Shown here: positions 26,621-35,889 of the stretch, piece after piece
How positions within the stretch are numbered: the stretch's first letter is position 1
Layout: every line of letters begins with the position of its first letter
Source: Bradyrhizobium erythrophlei
GTDB taxonomy: Bacteria > Pseudomonadota > Alphaproteobacteria > Rhizobiales > Xanthobacteraceae
Direction: 5' to 3'
Assembly (NCBI GenBank): GCA_900129675.1
Contig: FSRD01000001.1
Location: 2,035,501 to 2,099,500 of the forward strand
Length of the DNA stretch: 64,000 nt
The notes under the pieces: model-generated
What the model saw: only the letters and a program-made list of their open reading frames with translations
Told to the model about the DNA's origin: nothing
Databases searched by the model: none
Made by a program: the position numbers and the translations under genes

Positions 26621-26813
26621 AGGTGTTCTCTCCGGACTTATTGTTTGGCTTTGTTGTTGTTTGGCTTCAGCCCCAAACTACGGGCTGGGAAGGGGCAAGG
26701 CAATCGCGTAAAGCCGCCGGCGGCGCATGGTTGTCGTGCGCGTTTATGTGACATACCGTCGCCCGGAATTTCTTCCCGGTAACGCCTGCGATAACTGACA
26801 CCCGTAAACGGCA

Positions 26814-27515
26814 ATGAATCTGGCAAAACCCCGCATCGACATCGGCTTTGCGACCAACGACGCGCCGGCAGCGCTTGCGTTCTGGCAAAACCGGATCGGG
26901 CTGCCGTTCGACCACACCCAGCCGATCCGCCGTGGCTACAAGCAGCACCGGCACGACCTCTGCGGCTCGATCCTCAAGATCAACCAGGTCTACGAGCCGC
27001 TGCCGGACAACCCGCCATCGGGCTATCGCGAGCTTCTAATTGCCCGCGACGGCATCTTGGCGCGGGAGCCGATGATTGATCCGGACGGCAACCGGGTCTC
27101 GCTGGTGCCCACGGGAATGTTCGGGATCGAACGCATCGGCATCCGTCTCGCCGTGCGCGATGTCGACGCGCATCGGCGCTTTTACATGGAGGCGCTGGGA
27201 TTGCCGCAAGGTGAAGCGGCCGGTGCCGCGGTGACCTTCCTGGCGGGCGATACGGTGTTGATCGTCGAGCCCGCACCCGACGCGCCGGACGACGCGTCGT
27301 TCGAAGGCAAGGGCTGGCGCTACATCACCTTTCAGGTGTTCGAGGTCGATCGCGAGCACGCGCATGTGCTGGCCCATGGCGGCCGCGAAGCCCGCGCGCC
27401 GGTGACGCTCGGGACGACCGCGCGGATTTCAATGGTGCGCGATCCCGATGGCAATTGGATCGAACTGTCGCAGCGCGCTTCGCTCACCGGCTCGCTGGAG
27501 CCGTCGGCGCCGTAA
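26814..27515 (+). CDS. VOC-superfamily (glyoxalase/dioxygenase-like) protein
   Basis: A 233-aa protein with two VOC modules. The first is RIDIGFATNDAPAALAFW to about residue 100; the second is IGIRLAVRDVDAHRRFY, ending MVRDPDGNWIELSQR. Possible metal ligands are the His/Glu positions at strand starts and the final Glu in NWIEL. It could act in glyoxalase-type detoxification or extradiol cleavage; no pathway partner is adjacent. It is divergent from the flavin oxidoreductase at 25379. Confidence 0.85.
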   Translation: MNLAKPRIDIGFATNDAPAALAFWQNRIGLPFDHTQPIRRGYKQHRHDLCGSILKINQVYEPLPDNPPSGYRELLIARDGILAREPMIDPDGNRVSLVPTGMFGIERIGIRLAVRDVDAHRRFYMEALGLPQGEAAGAAVTFLAGDTVLIVEPAPDAPDDASFEGKGWRYITFQVFEVDREHAHVLAHGGREARAPVTLGTTARISMVRDPDGNWIELSQRASLTGSLEPSAP

Positions 27516-27594
27516 ACGCTGGCGTCATCGTGTCAACGCGTGAACCCGATGCATGGAAATTGAAAGAAGCTAGGATATTCTCTCAATCTCCAAG

Positions 27595-28569
27595 TCAGGG
27601 TTGCACGTTCAACGTCCGCACTACGCGAAAGCTGAAGCCGCCGCCGTCGACGATCGAGTCCTCACGATAACCCGAGCGCAGCATGTTGGCCGACCAGTTC
27701 CATCTGCCGCCGCGCAGGATGCGCTTGTGGCAGTCGCCCTCCAGCCATGGCGAACCATCGGTCGGCGTATCCTCGGTGTAGCGTTTGTTGAAGCAATCCT
27801 CGGTCCACTCGAATACATTGCCGTGCACCTGATACAGCCCGAACGGATTCGGCGCGTAGGAATCCACCACCGCGGGGCCCTTGCTGTCCGGGCCGTGCGG
27901 CCCGCTGCCATAGGGTGTCGATGCCTGGTAGTTGGCGTCCCGCGCGGTAACCGTGTTGCCGAACCAGAACGGCGTCGTGGTGCCGGCGCGGGTAAAATAT
28001 TCGCGCTCGGATTCGCTCGGCAGCCGGTAGGTGCGGCCGACCTTTTTCGACAGCCACGCCAGATATGATTTCGCCGCCTCGAAATTGATGCCCTGTGCCG
28101 GCATGCGGCCGCGGCCAAAACCGTTGTCGTCGCCCTTGTTGCCGCCGCAGCCGCCGTCGGCGAGACAGGCGTCCCATTCATCGAACGAGACCGCGAAGCG
28201 GCCAACCGCGAACGGCCTCGCCAGAGTGACGCGATGGATCGGGTCTTCGCCCTTGAACCGGTCCGGCTCGTTGGCCGGCGTTCCCATCATGAACGAGCCC
28301 TTCGGCACCACCACCATTTCAGGGCAGGTGTCGCATTCCTTGAAACTGTCCTTCGGCCGCAAGGCCTGTTCGAGCTCCGGCGTCAGCGGCTGGACGCCTT
28401 TTTCGGCAAAGAACTGCTGCGGAAGCGGCGCGGGCGCAGTTTGCGTTGATTCCGCGGCCGGCTTCGGCTTCGGCCGCTCCTGCCTCGGCTTGGCCGATGC
28501 GCCGCCGGCGAATGAAACAACGAGCGCGCCGCTGATGAGTCTGAGGAAGAGCCGCGATATTTCGGTCAT
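27595..28569 (-). CDS. Exported SUMF1/formylglycine-generating-enzyme-like protein
   Basis: A 324-aa protein with an N-terminal signal peptide (to about residue 26) and a Pro/Lys-rich linker. The FGE-sulfatase fold follows, with VVPKGSFMMGTPANEPDR, EWTEDCFNKRYTED, LRGGRWNWSANMLRSGYR and a terminal FSFRVVRTL. This is the usual course of SUMF1-like domains. The paired active-site cysteines of true aerobic FGE are not evident, so a structural or ligand-binding role is as likely as sulfatase maturation. No sulfatase gene is near. AAGGAT before the ATG at 28569 sets the start. Confidence 0.82.
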   Translation of the reverse strand: MTEISRLFLRLISGALVVSFAGGASAKPRQERPKPKPAAESTQTAPAPLPQQFFAEKGVQPLTPELEQALRPKDSFKECDTCPEMVVVPKGSFMMGTPANEPDRFKGEDPIHRVTLARPFAVGRFAVSFDEWDACLADGGCGGNKGDDNGFGRGRMPAQGINFEAAKSYLAWLSKKVGRTYRLPSESEREYFTRAGTTTPFWFGNTVTARDANYQASTPYGSGPHGPDSKGPAVVDSYAPNPFGLYQVHGNVFEWTEDCFNKRYTEDTPTDGSPWLEGDCHKRILRGGRWNWSANMLRSGYREDSIVDGGGFSFRVVRTLNVQP

Positions 28570-28798
28570 GAACCATCCTTGGGGTGAACCAGCATTGCAG
28601 CTTGGTCGCGCGCAAAGGAGATCGCGTTCACCTCGAAGGCCGTCCCGAACGCGCGAAATGGCTGAACAGACTGCAGGAAGCCCCGATTCCCACGCAGCAA
28701 TCGGGCCAAATCCCCAGCGATTGCTTACCTGCCAGGTAATCGCCGGGATGAGCGGAATCAGTAGCCTAGGCGTGCAACGGATTTCGGACAGGACCCCC

Positions 28799-30205
28799 AT
28801 GCACCAGATCGTCTCGAACCCGCTGGATTCCTCGCGCCGCTGGTGGGTGCTGGCGATCGTCGTCGCCGCACAATTCATGTTCGGCGTCGATGCCTTCATC
28901 GTCAACGTCGCAATCCCGACCATTGCGGTCGAATTGCGCGCCAGCGCGGCGCAGATCGAGGCCGTCATCGCGATCTATCTGATCGCCTATGCCACGCTGG
29001 TGGTTACCGGTGGCCGGCTCGGCGATATCTACGGCACCAGGAATGTGTTCATCGCCGGTGTGCTCGGCTTCACTGTCACCTCGCTGTGGTGCGGGCTGGC
29101 GCAATCCGGCCCGGAACTTATTCTCGCCCGGCTGGCGCAGGGCGCGACCGCGGCGCTGATGGTGCCGCAGGTGCTCGCCACCCTTCATCTGCTGTTTACC
29201 GATTCGTCCCGCGTCCGCGCGTTCGGCATTTAGGGCGTCGTGCTGGGTTTGGCCGGTGCAGCCGGCTTCATGCTCGGCGGCGTGCTGGTGACGCTCGATC
29301 TTGCCGGGCTCGGCTGGCGCGCGGTGTTTTTCGTCAACGTGCCGTTCGGCGCCGTCATCATCGCCGCGGCGTTGCAGATCATGCCGACGGTACCGCGTCG
29401 CGCCGGCACGCGGCTCGACATGTCAGGTGCGATCGTGTTGTTCATGGGATTGCTGTGCCTGATCGGCCCGCTTTTGTTCGGCCACGATGTGCATTGGTCG
29501 CCGTGGGTCTGGCTGGTGATGGCAGCGGGCGTTGCGATCATTGCCGGATTCATCAGGCTCGAACGGTCGGTCGCGCGCCGTGGCGGCATGCCGCTGATCG
29601 ATCTGGCGCTGTTGTCGGATCTGGCCTTCATGCGCGGCCTGGTCGCCGTGTTCTTCTACTTTTTCGCCAATCTGTCGTTCTACCTGCTCATGACCATGTT
29701 CATGCAACGCGGCTTGCAGATCCCGCCGCTGCATGCAGGCCTGGTGTTCGTGCCGCTGGCGCTGACCTTTGTCATCGCCTCAAGGCATAGTGGCGCGCGC
29801 GCCGGGCATCGCGGCACGCTGGTGCTGATCGAAGGCTGCGCGGTGCAGCTCGCCGGTCTCGCGGCACTGGTCGCGACGATTGAATCGGTGGCGGCGCCTT
29901 CCGCGATGTTGCTGGCACTGGTGCTGATGGTCTTCGGCTACGGCCAGGGCCTGGTGATGGCGCCATTGTCGAGCGCCGTGCTCTCGACCGTGAAGCCGGC
30001 CAGCGCGGGCGCAGGCTCCGGCATGTACGGCACCACAGCGCAAATCGCCAACGCCGCAGGTGTGGCCGCAATCGGCGCGGTATTTTTCGCGATCGAAGCG
30101 GCTCACTCGGCGCAACTGGCGTTATTTGCAGCATGCGCATTGTTTGCGCTGTCGATCGGTATTTGCGCCGTATTTCTGTCATGGATGCGCCGCGCGACGG
30201 CCTGA
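28799..30205 (+). pseudogene. DHA2-type MFS exporter with an in-frame TAG stop
   Basis: Read through, this gives a 468-aa permease with 14 expected membrane segments of the EmrB/QacA type: motif A-like GGRLGDIYGTRNVF and, after the break, GLAGAAGFMLGGVL. Codon 145 is TAG (29231-29233) in AFGI-stop-GVVLGLAGAAGF; relatives usually have Tyr, Trp or Gln there, so a single base change explains it. The frame is the same on both sides. Either a drug-efflux gene recently lost or a sequencing error. The downstream part could restart at 29240 but would lack four helices. Confidence 0.85.
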
Positions 30206-30329
30206 TCACGCGTTAACGCCGATTCTCACAAACACCAGGGGAACAACAGCACACGGCCTTTTCATTTTGCAGTGCAGCAGCTATCTGCTCTTGGTGAGGT
30301 TGGAACGCAAATCACCTCGGGAGCTGCTG

Positions 30330-31541
30330 TTGTCCCTCGCCAAGAATGTCGAATTTTTGCACCACCTGCCCAAGCTCAGCGGCTTCAATGGTTTGGCCGC
30401 CTTTGGGCGAGGCCTCGCGCCGGGCGTTCACAGTCCGCTGCTTGAGGTAACCGGATTCGGCACGAATCCCGGCGCGCTCAGGATGTTCTCCTTCGTACCT
30501 GAGCACCTCCAGCCCACGCCCGCGCTCGTCGTGGTCCTGCACGGTTGCGGCCAGACCGCCGCCGGCTACGATCTCGGCACCGGCTGGTCGACGCTGGCAA
30601 ACCATTACGGCTTTGCGTTGTTGATGCCCGAACAGCAGGCATCGAACAACGCCAACACCTGTTTCAACTGGTTCAATCCGGAAGACACCACGCGGGATCA
30701 AGGCGAAGCCTGTTCGATCCGGCAAATGATCGCACGCATGGTCGCCGATCACAAAATCGATCCCCGTCGCGTCTACGTCACCGGGCTTTCCGCCGGGGGC
30801 GCCATGACGTCGGTGATGCTCGCGACCTACCCGGAAGTTTTCGCGGGCGGCGCCATCATCGCCGGCCTGCCTTACGGCATTGCCAGCAATGTGCGCGAAG
30901 CCTTGAGCGGAATGATGCAGTCGTCGTCGCGTCCCGCCAGCGAGTTGGGCGACCTCGTGCGCAACGCCTCGAAGCACAAAGGTCCGTGGCCGAAATTGTC
31001 GGTGTGGCACGGCAGCGCCGATCGCACGGTCAATCCTGCGAATGCCGACGAGATCGTCAAGCAATGGCTCGATGTGCACCAATTGCCGCAGGCGCCGATG
31101 TCGGCAGCGGATGTCGACGGTTATCCCCGCGAGGTCTGGTGGAACGCGGATGGCGAGACCGTCGTCGAGTCCTACACCATTACCGACATGGCCCACGGCA
31201 CCCCGCTCGGGATCGCCGATAATGACGAGCGATATGGCGAGGGCGGCGCATTCCTGATCGAAGCGGGAATTTCGTCGTCCTATCACATCGCGAATTTCTT
31301 CGGCCTGACCGAACGCGTCAGGCAACCCAAGGCCGCCCCGACCGGAATTTCGCGGGAACGCACCGGTACGATTTCGATGACGGTTCCGGTGCCGGCGCCA
31401 GAACCGGATCTCGCCGCGATCCTGTGGCCGCAGGCAGCGTCCAGCCGCCGCGCCGAGCCGCCGCAAAAGCCGCGTCGCCGCGGCATCGATGTCGGCGCTG
31501 TCATCACCCGGGCGCTGACGGCCGCGGGGTTGATGAAATAG
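30330..31541 (+). CDS. PHB-depolymerase-family esterase
   Basis: A 403-aa alpha/beta hydrolase of the esterase PHB family: oxyanion VVVLHGCGQTAAGYD, nucleophile Ser154 in GLSAGGAM, Asp in HGSADRTVNP and His in DMAHGTP. The start is most likely TTG at 30330, because GGGAG lies seven bases before it and relatives begin SLAKNVEFL; no suitable ATG exists nearby. The C-terminus has a Pro/Arg-rich tail. No signal peptide is visible, so it may act on intracellular short-chain polymer or other esters. Confidence 0.82.
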   Translation: MSLAKNVEFLHHLPKLSGFNGLAAFGRGLAPGVHSPLLEVTGFGTNPGALRMFSFVPEHLQPTPALVVVLHGCGQTAAGYDLGTGWSTLANHYGFALLMPEQQASNNANTCFNWFNPEDTTRDQGEACSIRQMIARMVADHKIDPRRVYVTGLSAGGAMTSVMLATYPEVFAGGAIIAGLPYGIASNVREALSGMMQSSSRPASELGDLVRNASKHKGPWPKLSVWHGSADRTVNPANADEIVKQWLDVHQLPQAPMSAADVDGYPREVWWNADGETVVESYTITDMAHGTPLGIADNDERYGEGGAFLIEAGISSSYHIANFFGLTERVRQPKAAPTGISRERTGTISMTVPVPAPEPDLAAILWPQAASSRRAEPPQKPRRRGIDVGAVITRALTAAGLMK

Positions 31542-31557
31542 GCGCAAGCTGCGGCGT

Positions 31558-31866
31558 TCACGCGGCCGCAGTTTCGGCGATCAGTTCGATCGGCGTGACC
31601 GTGACGTCGCCGCCGGCGACATGTCTTGTCTTTTCCGTGTAGTGCTTGAAGAAATCCCGCGCCTGCAGCGTCTTGACCGCGAGATCGTCGGCGGCCGAAG
31701 CGAGATGGAAATAGCTGGAATCGTCGCGGTTCTTCATGCAGCGGTAGACGATCCGCCCCTTCAGCTCGGGGTCATTGTCGATGGCTGAAATGAAGCGGCC
31801 GATCTCGCGGTGCCACTCCTCGGTCGTGCCGCTGGCGAACGCATACTTGATCATGAAGTGCTTCAT
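31558..31866 (-). CDS. Small uncharacterised protein beside an HxlR regulator
   Basis: A 102-aa protein (starts MKHFMIKYAFASGTTEEWHRE) with the feel of a dimeric ferredoxin-like (ABM/YCII-type) fold: beta-strand, helix around IGRFISAIDNDPE, then FHLASAADDLAVKTL. There is no catalytic motif. GGAG eight bases before the ATG. It is divergent from the HxlR gene, which suggests that the regulator controls it. Confidence 0.65.
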   Translation of the reverse strand: MKHFMIKYAFASGTTEEWHREIGRFISAIDNDPELKGRIVYRCMKNRDDSSYFHLASAADDLAVKTLQARDFFKHYTEKTRHVAGGDVTVTPIELIAETAAA

Positions 31867-32007
31867 TGAAGGCTCCTTCGTTGGGCTGCATCGAATCATC
31901 TGGTGCGCTTGAGGGTGAAAGCGCAAGTATGGACAAAATTGATAGTATGGACTTTCCAGCGCTTGCTCGTATCCTGACGGGACGGAAACGGCGCCGGAGG
32001 CCATGAG

Positions 32008-32394
32008 ATGGCAAAGCCGAAATCAGCGTTGACCTGCGGCTGCCCGGTCGCGGCATTCCAGAAAATGATCAGCGGCAAATACAAGCTGCGCATCGTCTGG
32101 GACCTGAAGGATGGTCCGCTGCGCTACGGCGAAATCAGAACCGGCCTGCTGCGCGGCTCTGACGGCAGTTCCGAAATCGCGCCGCGCGTGCTCAGCCGCG
32201 AACTGAAGGTGCTGACCGAAACCGGGCTGATCGACCGCAAGGATTACGGCGTCGTGCCGCCCAAGGTGGAATATCGCCTGACCCGCAAGGGCAAGAGCTT
32301 TGTGCCGGTCATCGCCGCGATCCGCGACTGGGGCTCGCGCCATCTCGCGCAGGACGGTTCGGGCGAAATGGCGAGCAGAATGGCGGCGGAATAG
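32008..32394 (+). CDS. HxlR-family winged-helix regulator
   Basis: A 128-aa one-domain regulator: CGCPVAAFQKMISGKYKLRI at residues 10-29 with two cysteines, then the winged helix and the LSRELKVLTETGLIDRKDYG wing region. HxlR proteins often sense aldehydes, quinones or oxidants through the N-terminal cysteine, and this one keeps two. It is probably the regulator of the divergent 102-aa gene. Confidence 0.88.
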   Translation: MAKPKSALTCGCPVAAFQKMISGKYKLRIVWDLKDGPLRYGEIRTGLLRGSDGSSEIAPRVLSRELKVLTETGLIDRKDYGVVPPKVEYRLTRKGKSFVPVIAAIRDWGSRHLAQDGSGEMASRMAAE

Positions 32395-32410
32395 TCGCCG
32401 CTAGCTCTTA

Positions 32411-32527
32411 TTTTTGACGCGTTTTCTACCGCAGATAAGTCTACGCAATCTGCGTAAACCTGATCGCTACGCGAACCGGAATCCACCCGGATCAAGTCCG
32501 GGGCAGGCTTTCGCTCGAAAACTCTCT
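32411..32527. repeat. Dispersed repeat, copy B (with insert)
   Basis: Matches 22887-22966: TTTTTGACGCGTTTTCT, then after an extra segment of about 40 bases, ACGCGAACCGG, CCCGGATCAAGTCCGGGG and GCTCGAAAACTCTCTA. The extra segment holds its own inverted repeat CGCAGAT/ATCTGCG. The repeat ends at the stop codon of the MBL gene. Confidence 0.65.
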
Positions 32528-33194
32528 ACATCTCGCCGGTCAAAAACGGATTTGTCATCCGCTCCTGGCCGATGCTCGATCCGGCGCCGTGGCCGCAGAT
32601 GAAGCCGACATCGTCGCCGAGCGGCAGCAGCTTTTGGGTGATCGAATCGATCAGCGTGGCGTGGCTGCCGCCGGGCAGATCGGTGCGCCCGACCGAGCCG
32701 TTGAACAGGACGTCGCCGACATGGGCGAAGCGCAGCTCCTTGTTGAAGAACACCACGCTGCCCGGCGAATGGCCGGGGCAATGCAGGATGTCGAAGACGA
32801 GATCGCCGATCGAGACCTGGTCGCCTTCATCGAGCCAGCGATCGGGTCCGAAATTGCGCACGCCGGTCATGCCGAAGCGCTCGCCGCTGCTCACGACATT
32901 GTCGAGCAGATATTTGTCCGCAATGTGCGGGCCTTCGATCTTCACCTGCAGCGCATCGCGCAGCTCGGCGGCGCCGCCGACGTGGTCGATATGGCCGTGC
33001 GTCAGCCAGATCTTCTCGACGGTGACGCCGGTTTGCTCGATCGCGGCCTGGATCTTGTCGACGTCCCCGCCGGGGTCGATCACCACGGCCTTTTTGGTCG
33101 GCTCGTGCCAGATGATGGTGCAGTTCTGCTCGAACAGCGTCACCGGAACGATGATCGCGCCGGCTTTCGGTTTTGTCTCGGTTTTGTCGTCCAT
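32526..33194 (-). CDS. MBL-fold hydrolase (glyoxalase II-like)
   Basis: A 222-aa metallo-beta-lactamase-fold protein with the metal motif THGHIDHVGG, a downstream His in CPGHSPGSVVF, Asp in HVGDVLFNGSVGR and a final His in FICGHGAGSSIG. Length and the VGRTDLPGG block match the small YcbL/GloB type, which hydrolyse S-lactoylglutathione-like or other thioesters. It lies alone. Confidence 0.87.
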   Translation of the reverse strand: MDDKTETKPKAGAIIVPVTLFEQNCTIIWHEPTKKAVVIDPGGDVDKIQAAIEQTGVTVEKIWLTHGHIDHVGGAAELRDALQVKIEGPHIADKYLLDNVVSSGERFGMTGVRNFGPDRWLDEGDQVSIGDLVFDILHCPGHSPGSVVFFNKELRFAHVGDVLFNGSVGRTDLPGGSHATLIDSITQKLLPLGDDVGFICGHGAGSSIGQERMTNPFLTGEM

Positions 33195-33352
33195 GGGGGC
33201 ACCATATTCTTCCCTGAAACGCCGTCAACACGAGGGGTGACGCCGTGCGATCCGGGCCGGGTTTGTGATAGGGTTGAACGCAACATTTAGTGCTCAAGGC
33301 CGATAGCGCATCGGCGGCAGACTTGTTTTTTTGACGGCAGGCCGGAAATTGC

Positions 33353-34168
33353 ATGAGTCAGGCCTCTACATCGCCGCTGGGCGGGACGCGTACAACGGCC
33401 CGTGCGTTTTTTGTCGCCGATCGCCTGAATACGTCGGGCCTCGAGCGCGGCGACGTGCTGGCAACGACGCCGCTGGCGCTTCGCGTCAACGAGAACGGCG
33501 TCGCCATTCTGTTCCGCTATGGCGTCGTCGTCCTGATCGGGCTGAATGCGCTGGAGGAGGACGAGTTCCTGCGTAGCCTGCAATCGCGAATGACAGGGCC
33601 CGCGGCCCGGCGCGAGGAGGAGATCGCGACCATCGAACTCGCCTCCGAGAAGGACGACCAGATTCCGCCGGGTGGTCCGATCTACCTGCAGAGTCTGTCG
33701 CCGGAGCGGCTGATCCTGGTTGGCGAGGCGCTGGCCAAGAGCGTCGTTCTGGCGCGGCACGAGCGCGAGGTTGCGGCCGTGTTCGACATGACCGAACCGT
33801 TCGCGCGCGAACTGGCGCGGAGCGGGCAGATGCGCGGTGGCCGGAACGCGATCCTGAAGCACGTCGGCAATGCGCTTTCGGTGCGGCATCGCGTCTCCGG
33901 TCCGGTCGAGGTGTCCGAAAAGCCCGATATTCTCTGGGACAAGCCGCAGCTCGAGCGGCTCTATGCCCGGCTGGAGGATGAATACGAGCTCAAGGAGCGA
34001 GCCGAATCGCTCAATCGCAAATTGGGCGTGGTCGCCGAGACGGCGCAGGTCTTGACCGATATCATCGATACCCGCCGTTCGCTGCGGCTGGAGCTGATCA
34101 TCGTGTTCCTGATCCTGTTCGAAGTGCTGATCACCGTGTATCAGATCGCCATGACCCGGCATGGCTGA
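33353..34168 (+). CDS. RMD1/DUF155-family membrane protein
   Basis: A 271-aa protein of the RMD1/YagE (DUF155) family: a soluble N-terminal alpha/beta domain with VAILFRYGVVVLIG, a conserved helix EREVAAVFDMTEPFARELAR, a coiled coil KERAESLNRKLGVVAE, and a single C-terminal transmembrane helix (LIIVFLILFEVLITVYQ). This tail-anchored layout is shared with mitochondrial RMD1 relatives. The biochemical role is unknown. Confidence 0.85.
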   Translation: MSQASTSPLGGTRTTARAFFVADRLNTSGLERGDVLATTPLALRVNENGVAILFRYGVVVLIGLNALEEDEFLRSLQSRMTGPAARREEEIATIELASEKDDQIPPGGPIYLQSLSPERLILVGEALAKSVVLARHEREVAAVFDMTEPFARELARSGQMRGGRNAILKHVGNALSVRHRVSGPVEVSEKPDILWDKPQLERLYARLEDEYELKERAESLNRKLGVVAETAQVLTDIIDTRRSLRLELIIVFLILFEVLITVYQIAMTRHG

Positions 34169-34278
34169 ACGCGCGGGGTGTACGCATGGCAGGGGATTGT
34201 GCTGAAAAATCTGGTCAGCTTTAGCCCGACCGTTGCCCCTGCCTTGTTCAAGCCGGATTTGAAGGGTGATTTCCCAGC

Positions 34279-35889
34279 ATGGATCAGGGCGACAGAAACT
34301 GGTGGCGGCACGGCGTTTTCTATCAGATCTATCCGCGGTCGTTTCAGGACACCAACGCCGACGGCGTCGGCGATCTCGCGGGGATCATCGAGCGGCTACC
34401 GTATTTATTGGAGCTCGGGATCGACGCGGTCTGGCTGTCGCCGATCTTTCCTTCGCCGATGGCTGATTTCGGCTACGATATATCGGACTACACCGGCATC
34501 GATCCGTTGTTCGGCACGATGGAGGATTTCGACGCGCTGATCGCCGCCGTCCATGACAGCGGCCTCAAGCTGATCCTCGACCTGGTGCCGAACCACACCT
34601 CCGATCAGCATCCCTGGTTCATCGAAAGCAGGAGCTCCCGCGATAACCGAAAGCGCGGCTGGTACATCTGGCGCGACGGCAAGCCGGAGGGCGGGCCCCC
34701 GAACAACTGGTTGTCGGAATTCGGCGGCAGCGGCTGGGAATATGACGAGACGACCGGCCAATATTATTATCACGCCTTTCTCGCCCAGCAGCCGGACCTG
34801 AACTGGCGCAACCCGCAAGTGCGTGAGGCGATCTATGACGTGATGCGCTTCTGGCTGCGCAAGGGCGTCGATGGCTTTCGGGTCGATGTGATCTGGCATC
34901 TGATCAAGGACGCGAAATTCCGCGATAATCCGCCCAATCCACACTACGTCGAAGGACGGCCGCCGCACGAGGCCATCCTGACGCAGTATTCGACCGACCA
35001 GCCCGAGGTGCATGAGGTGATCGCGGAGATGCGGCGTGTGATCGACGGATTCGATTCCTGCGTGCTGATCGGCGAGATCTATCTGCCCCTGCACCGCCTG
35101 GTCGCCTATTACGGCAACGACCTTGCCGGCGCGCAGATGCCGTTCAATTTTGCCCTGCTGTCGACGCTGTGGAGCGCGCACTCGATCGAGAAGATCGTCG
35201 CCGATTACGAGCGCACGTTACCAGCGGGCGCCTGGCCGAATTGGGTGCTCGGCAATCACGACCGGCCGCGGGTGGCGAGCCGGGTCGGACCTGAGCAGGC
35301 GCGCGTGGCCGCGATGCTGCTGTTGACGCTGCGCGGCACGCCGACGCTCTATTACGGCGACGAGATCGGCATGCGTCAGGTCGCGATCGCTCCCGATCAG
35401 GTGCAGGATCCCTTCGAGAAGAACGTGCCGGGGATCGGCGTTGGTCGTGACGGTTGCCGCACGCCGATGCAATGGAGCGCGCGTCCGCATGCGGGGTTCT
35501 CGATGGCGAAACCATGGCTGCCGCTGGCGCATGATTTCGCGCGTGAGAATGTCATCAATCTCGATGCCGTCCCCGACTCGATCCTCAACTTCTACAAGGC
35601 GCTGATCGCGCTCCGGAAGAAATTGCCGCAACTGGTGACCGGCGCGTACCAGCCGGTCGCCGCCCAGGGCGATATCCTGCTCTATCGCCGCGAGGGCGAC
35701 GGCGGCGCGGTCGTCATTGCGCTCAATCTCGGCGCCGGGCCCGCTTCGATTGCCTCGAGCTCGATCGGCTTCGGGCGCGAGATCCTGCTGTCGACCATGC
35801 TGGATCGGCAGGGTGAGCAGGTCCAGGGCACGCTCGATCTGCGCGGCAATGAGGGTGTGATTCTCGGGACGCCCGCTCACGCCGGGTGA
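34279..35889 (+). CDS. GH13 alpha-glucosidase / oligo-1,6-glucosidase-like enzyme
   Basis: A 536-aa GH13 enzyme: start WWRHGVFYQIYPRSFQDTN, region I DLVPNHTS, nucleophile Asp203 in GFRVDVIWH, acid/base Glu266 in LIGEIYLP and transition-state Asp328 in LGNHDRPR. It cleaves alpha-glucosidic bonds in small sugars such as maltose, trehalose or sucrose; the exact linkage cannot be read. Its last 13 bases overlap the end of the convergent GH13 gene, so the two genes are tail to tail. Confidence 0.88.
   Translation: MDQGDRNWWRHGVFYQIYPRSFQDTNADGVGDLAGIIERLPYLLELGIDAVWLSPIFPSPMADFGYDISDYTGIDPLFGTMEDFDALIAAVHDSGLKLILDLVPNHTSDQHPWFIESRSSRDNRKRGWYIWRDGKPEGGPPNNWLSEFGGSGWEYDETTGQYYYHAFLAQQPDLNWRNPQVREAIYDVMRFWLRKGVDGFRVDVIWHLIKDAKFRDNPPNPHYVEGRPPHEAILTQYSTDQPEVHEVIAEMRRVIDGFDSCVLIGEIYLPLHRLVAYYGNDLAGAQMPFNFALLSTLWSAHSIEKIVADYERTLPAGAWPNWVLGNHDRPRVASRVGPEQARVAAMLLLTLRGTPTLYYGDEIGMRQVAIAPDQVQDPFEKNVPGIGVGRDGCRTPMQWSARPHAGFSMAKPWLPLAHDFARENVINLDAVPDSILNFYKALIALRKKLPQLVTGAYQPVAAQGDILLYRREGDGGAVVIALNLGAGPASIASSSIGFGREILLSTMLDRQGEQVQGTLDLRGNEGVILGTPAHAG

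Noticed and set aside
25052..26782. 576-aa + strand ORF
   Set aside because: It is the antisense shadow of the flavin oxidoreductase at 25379-26620, as the high-GC third positions predict.
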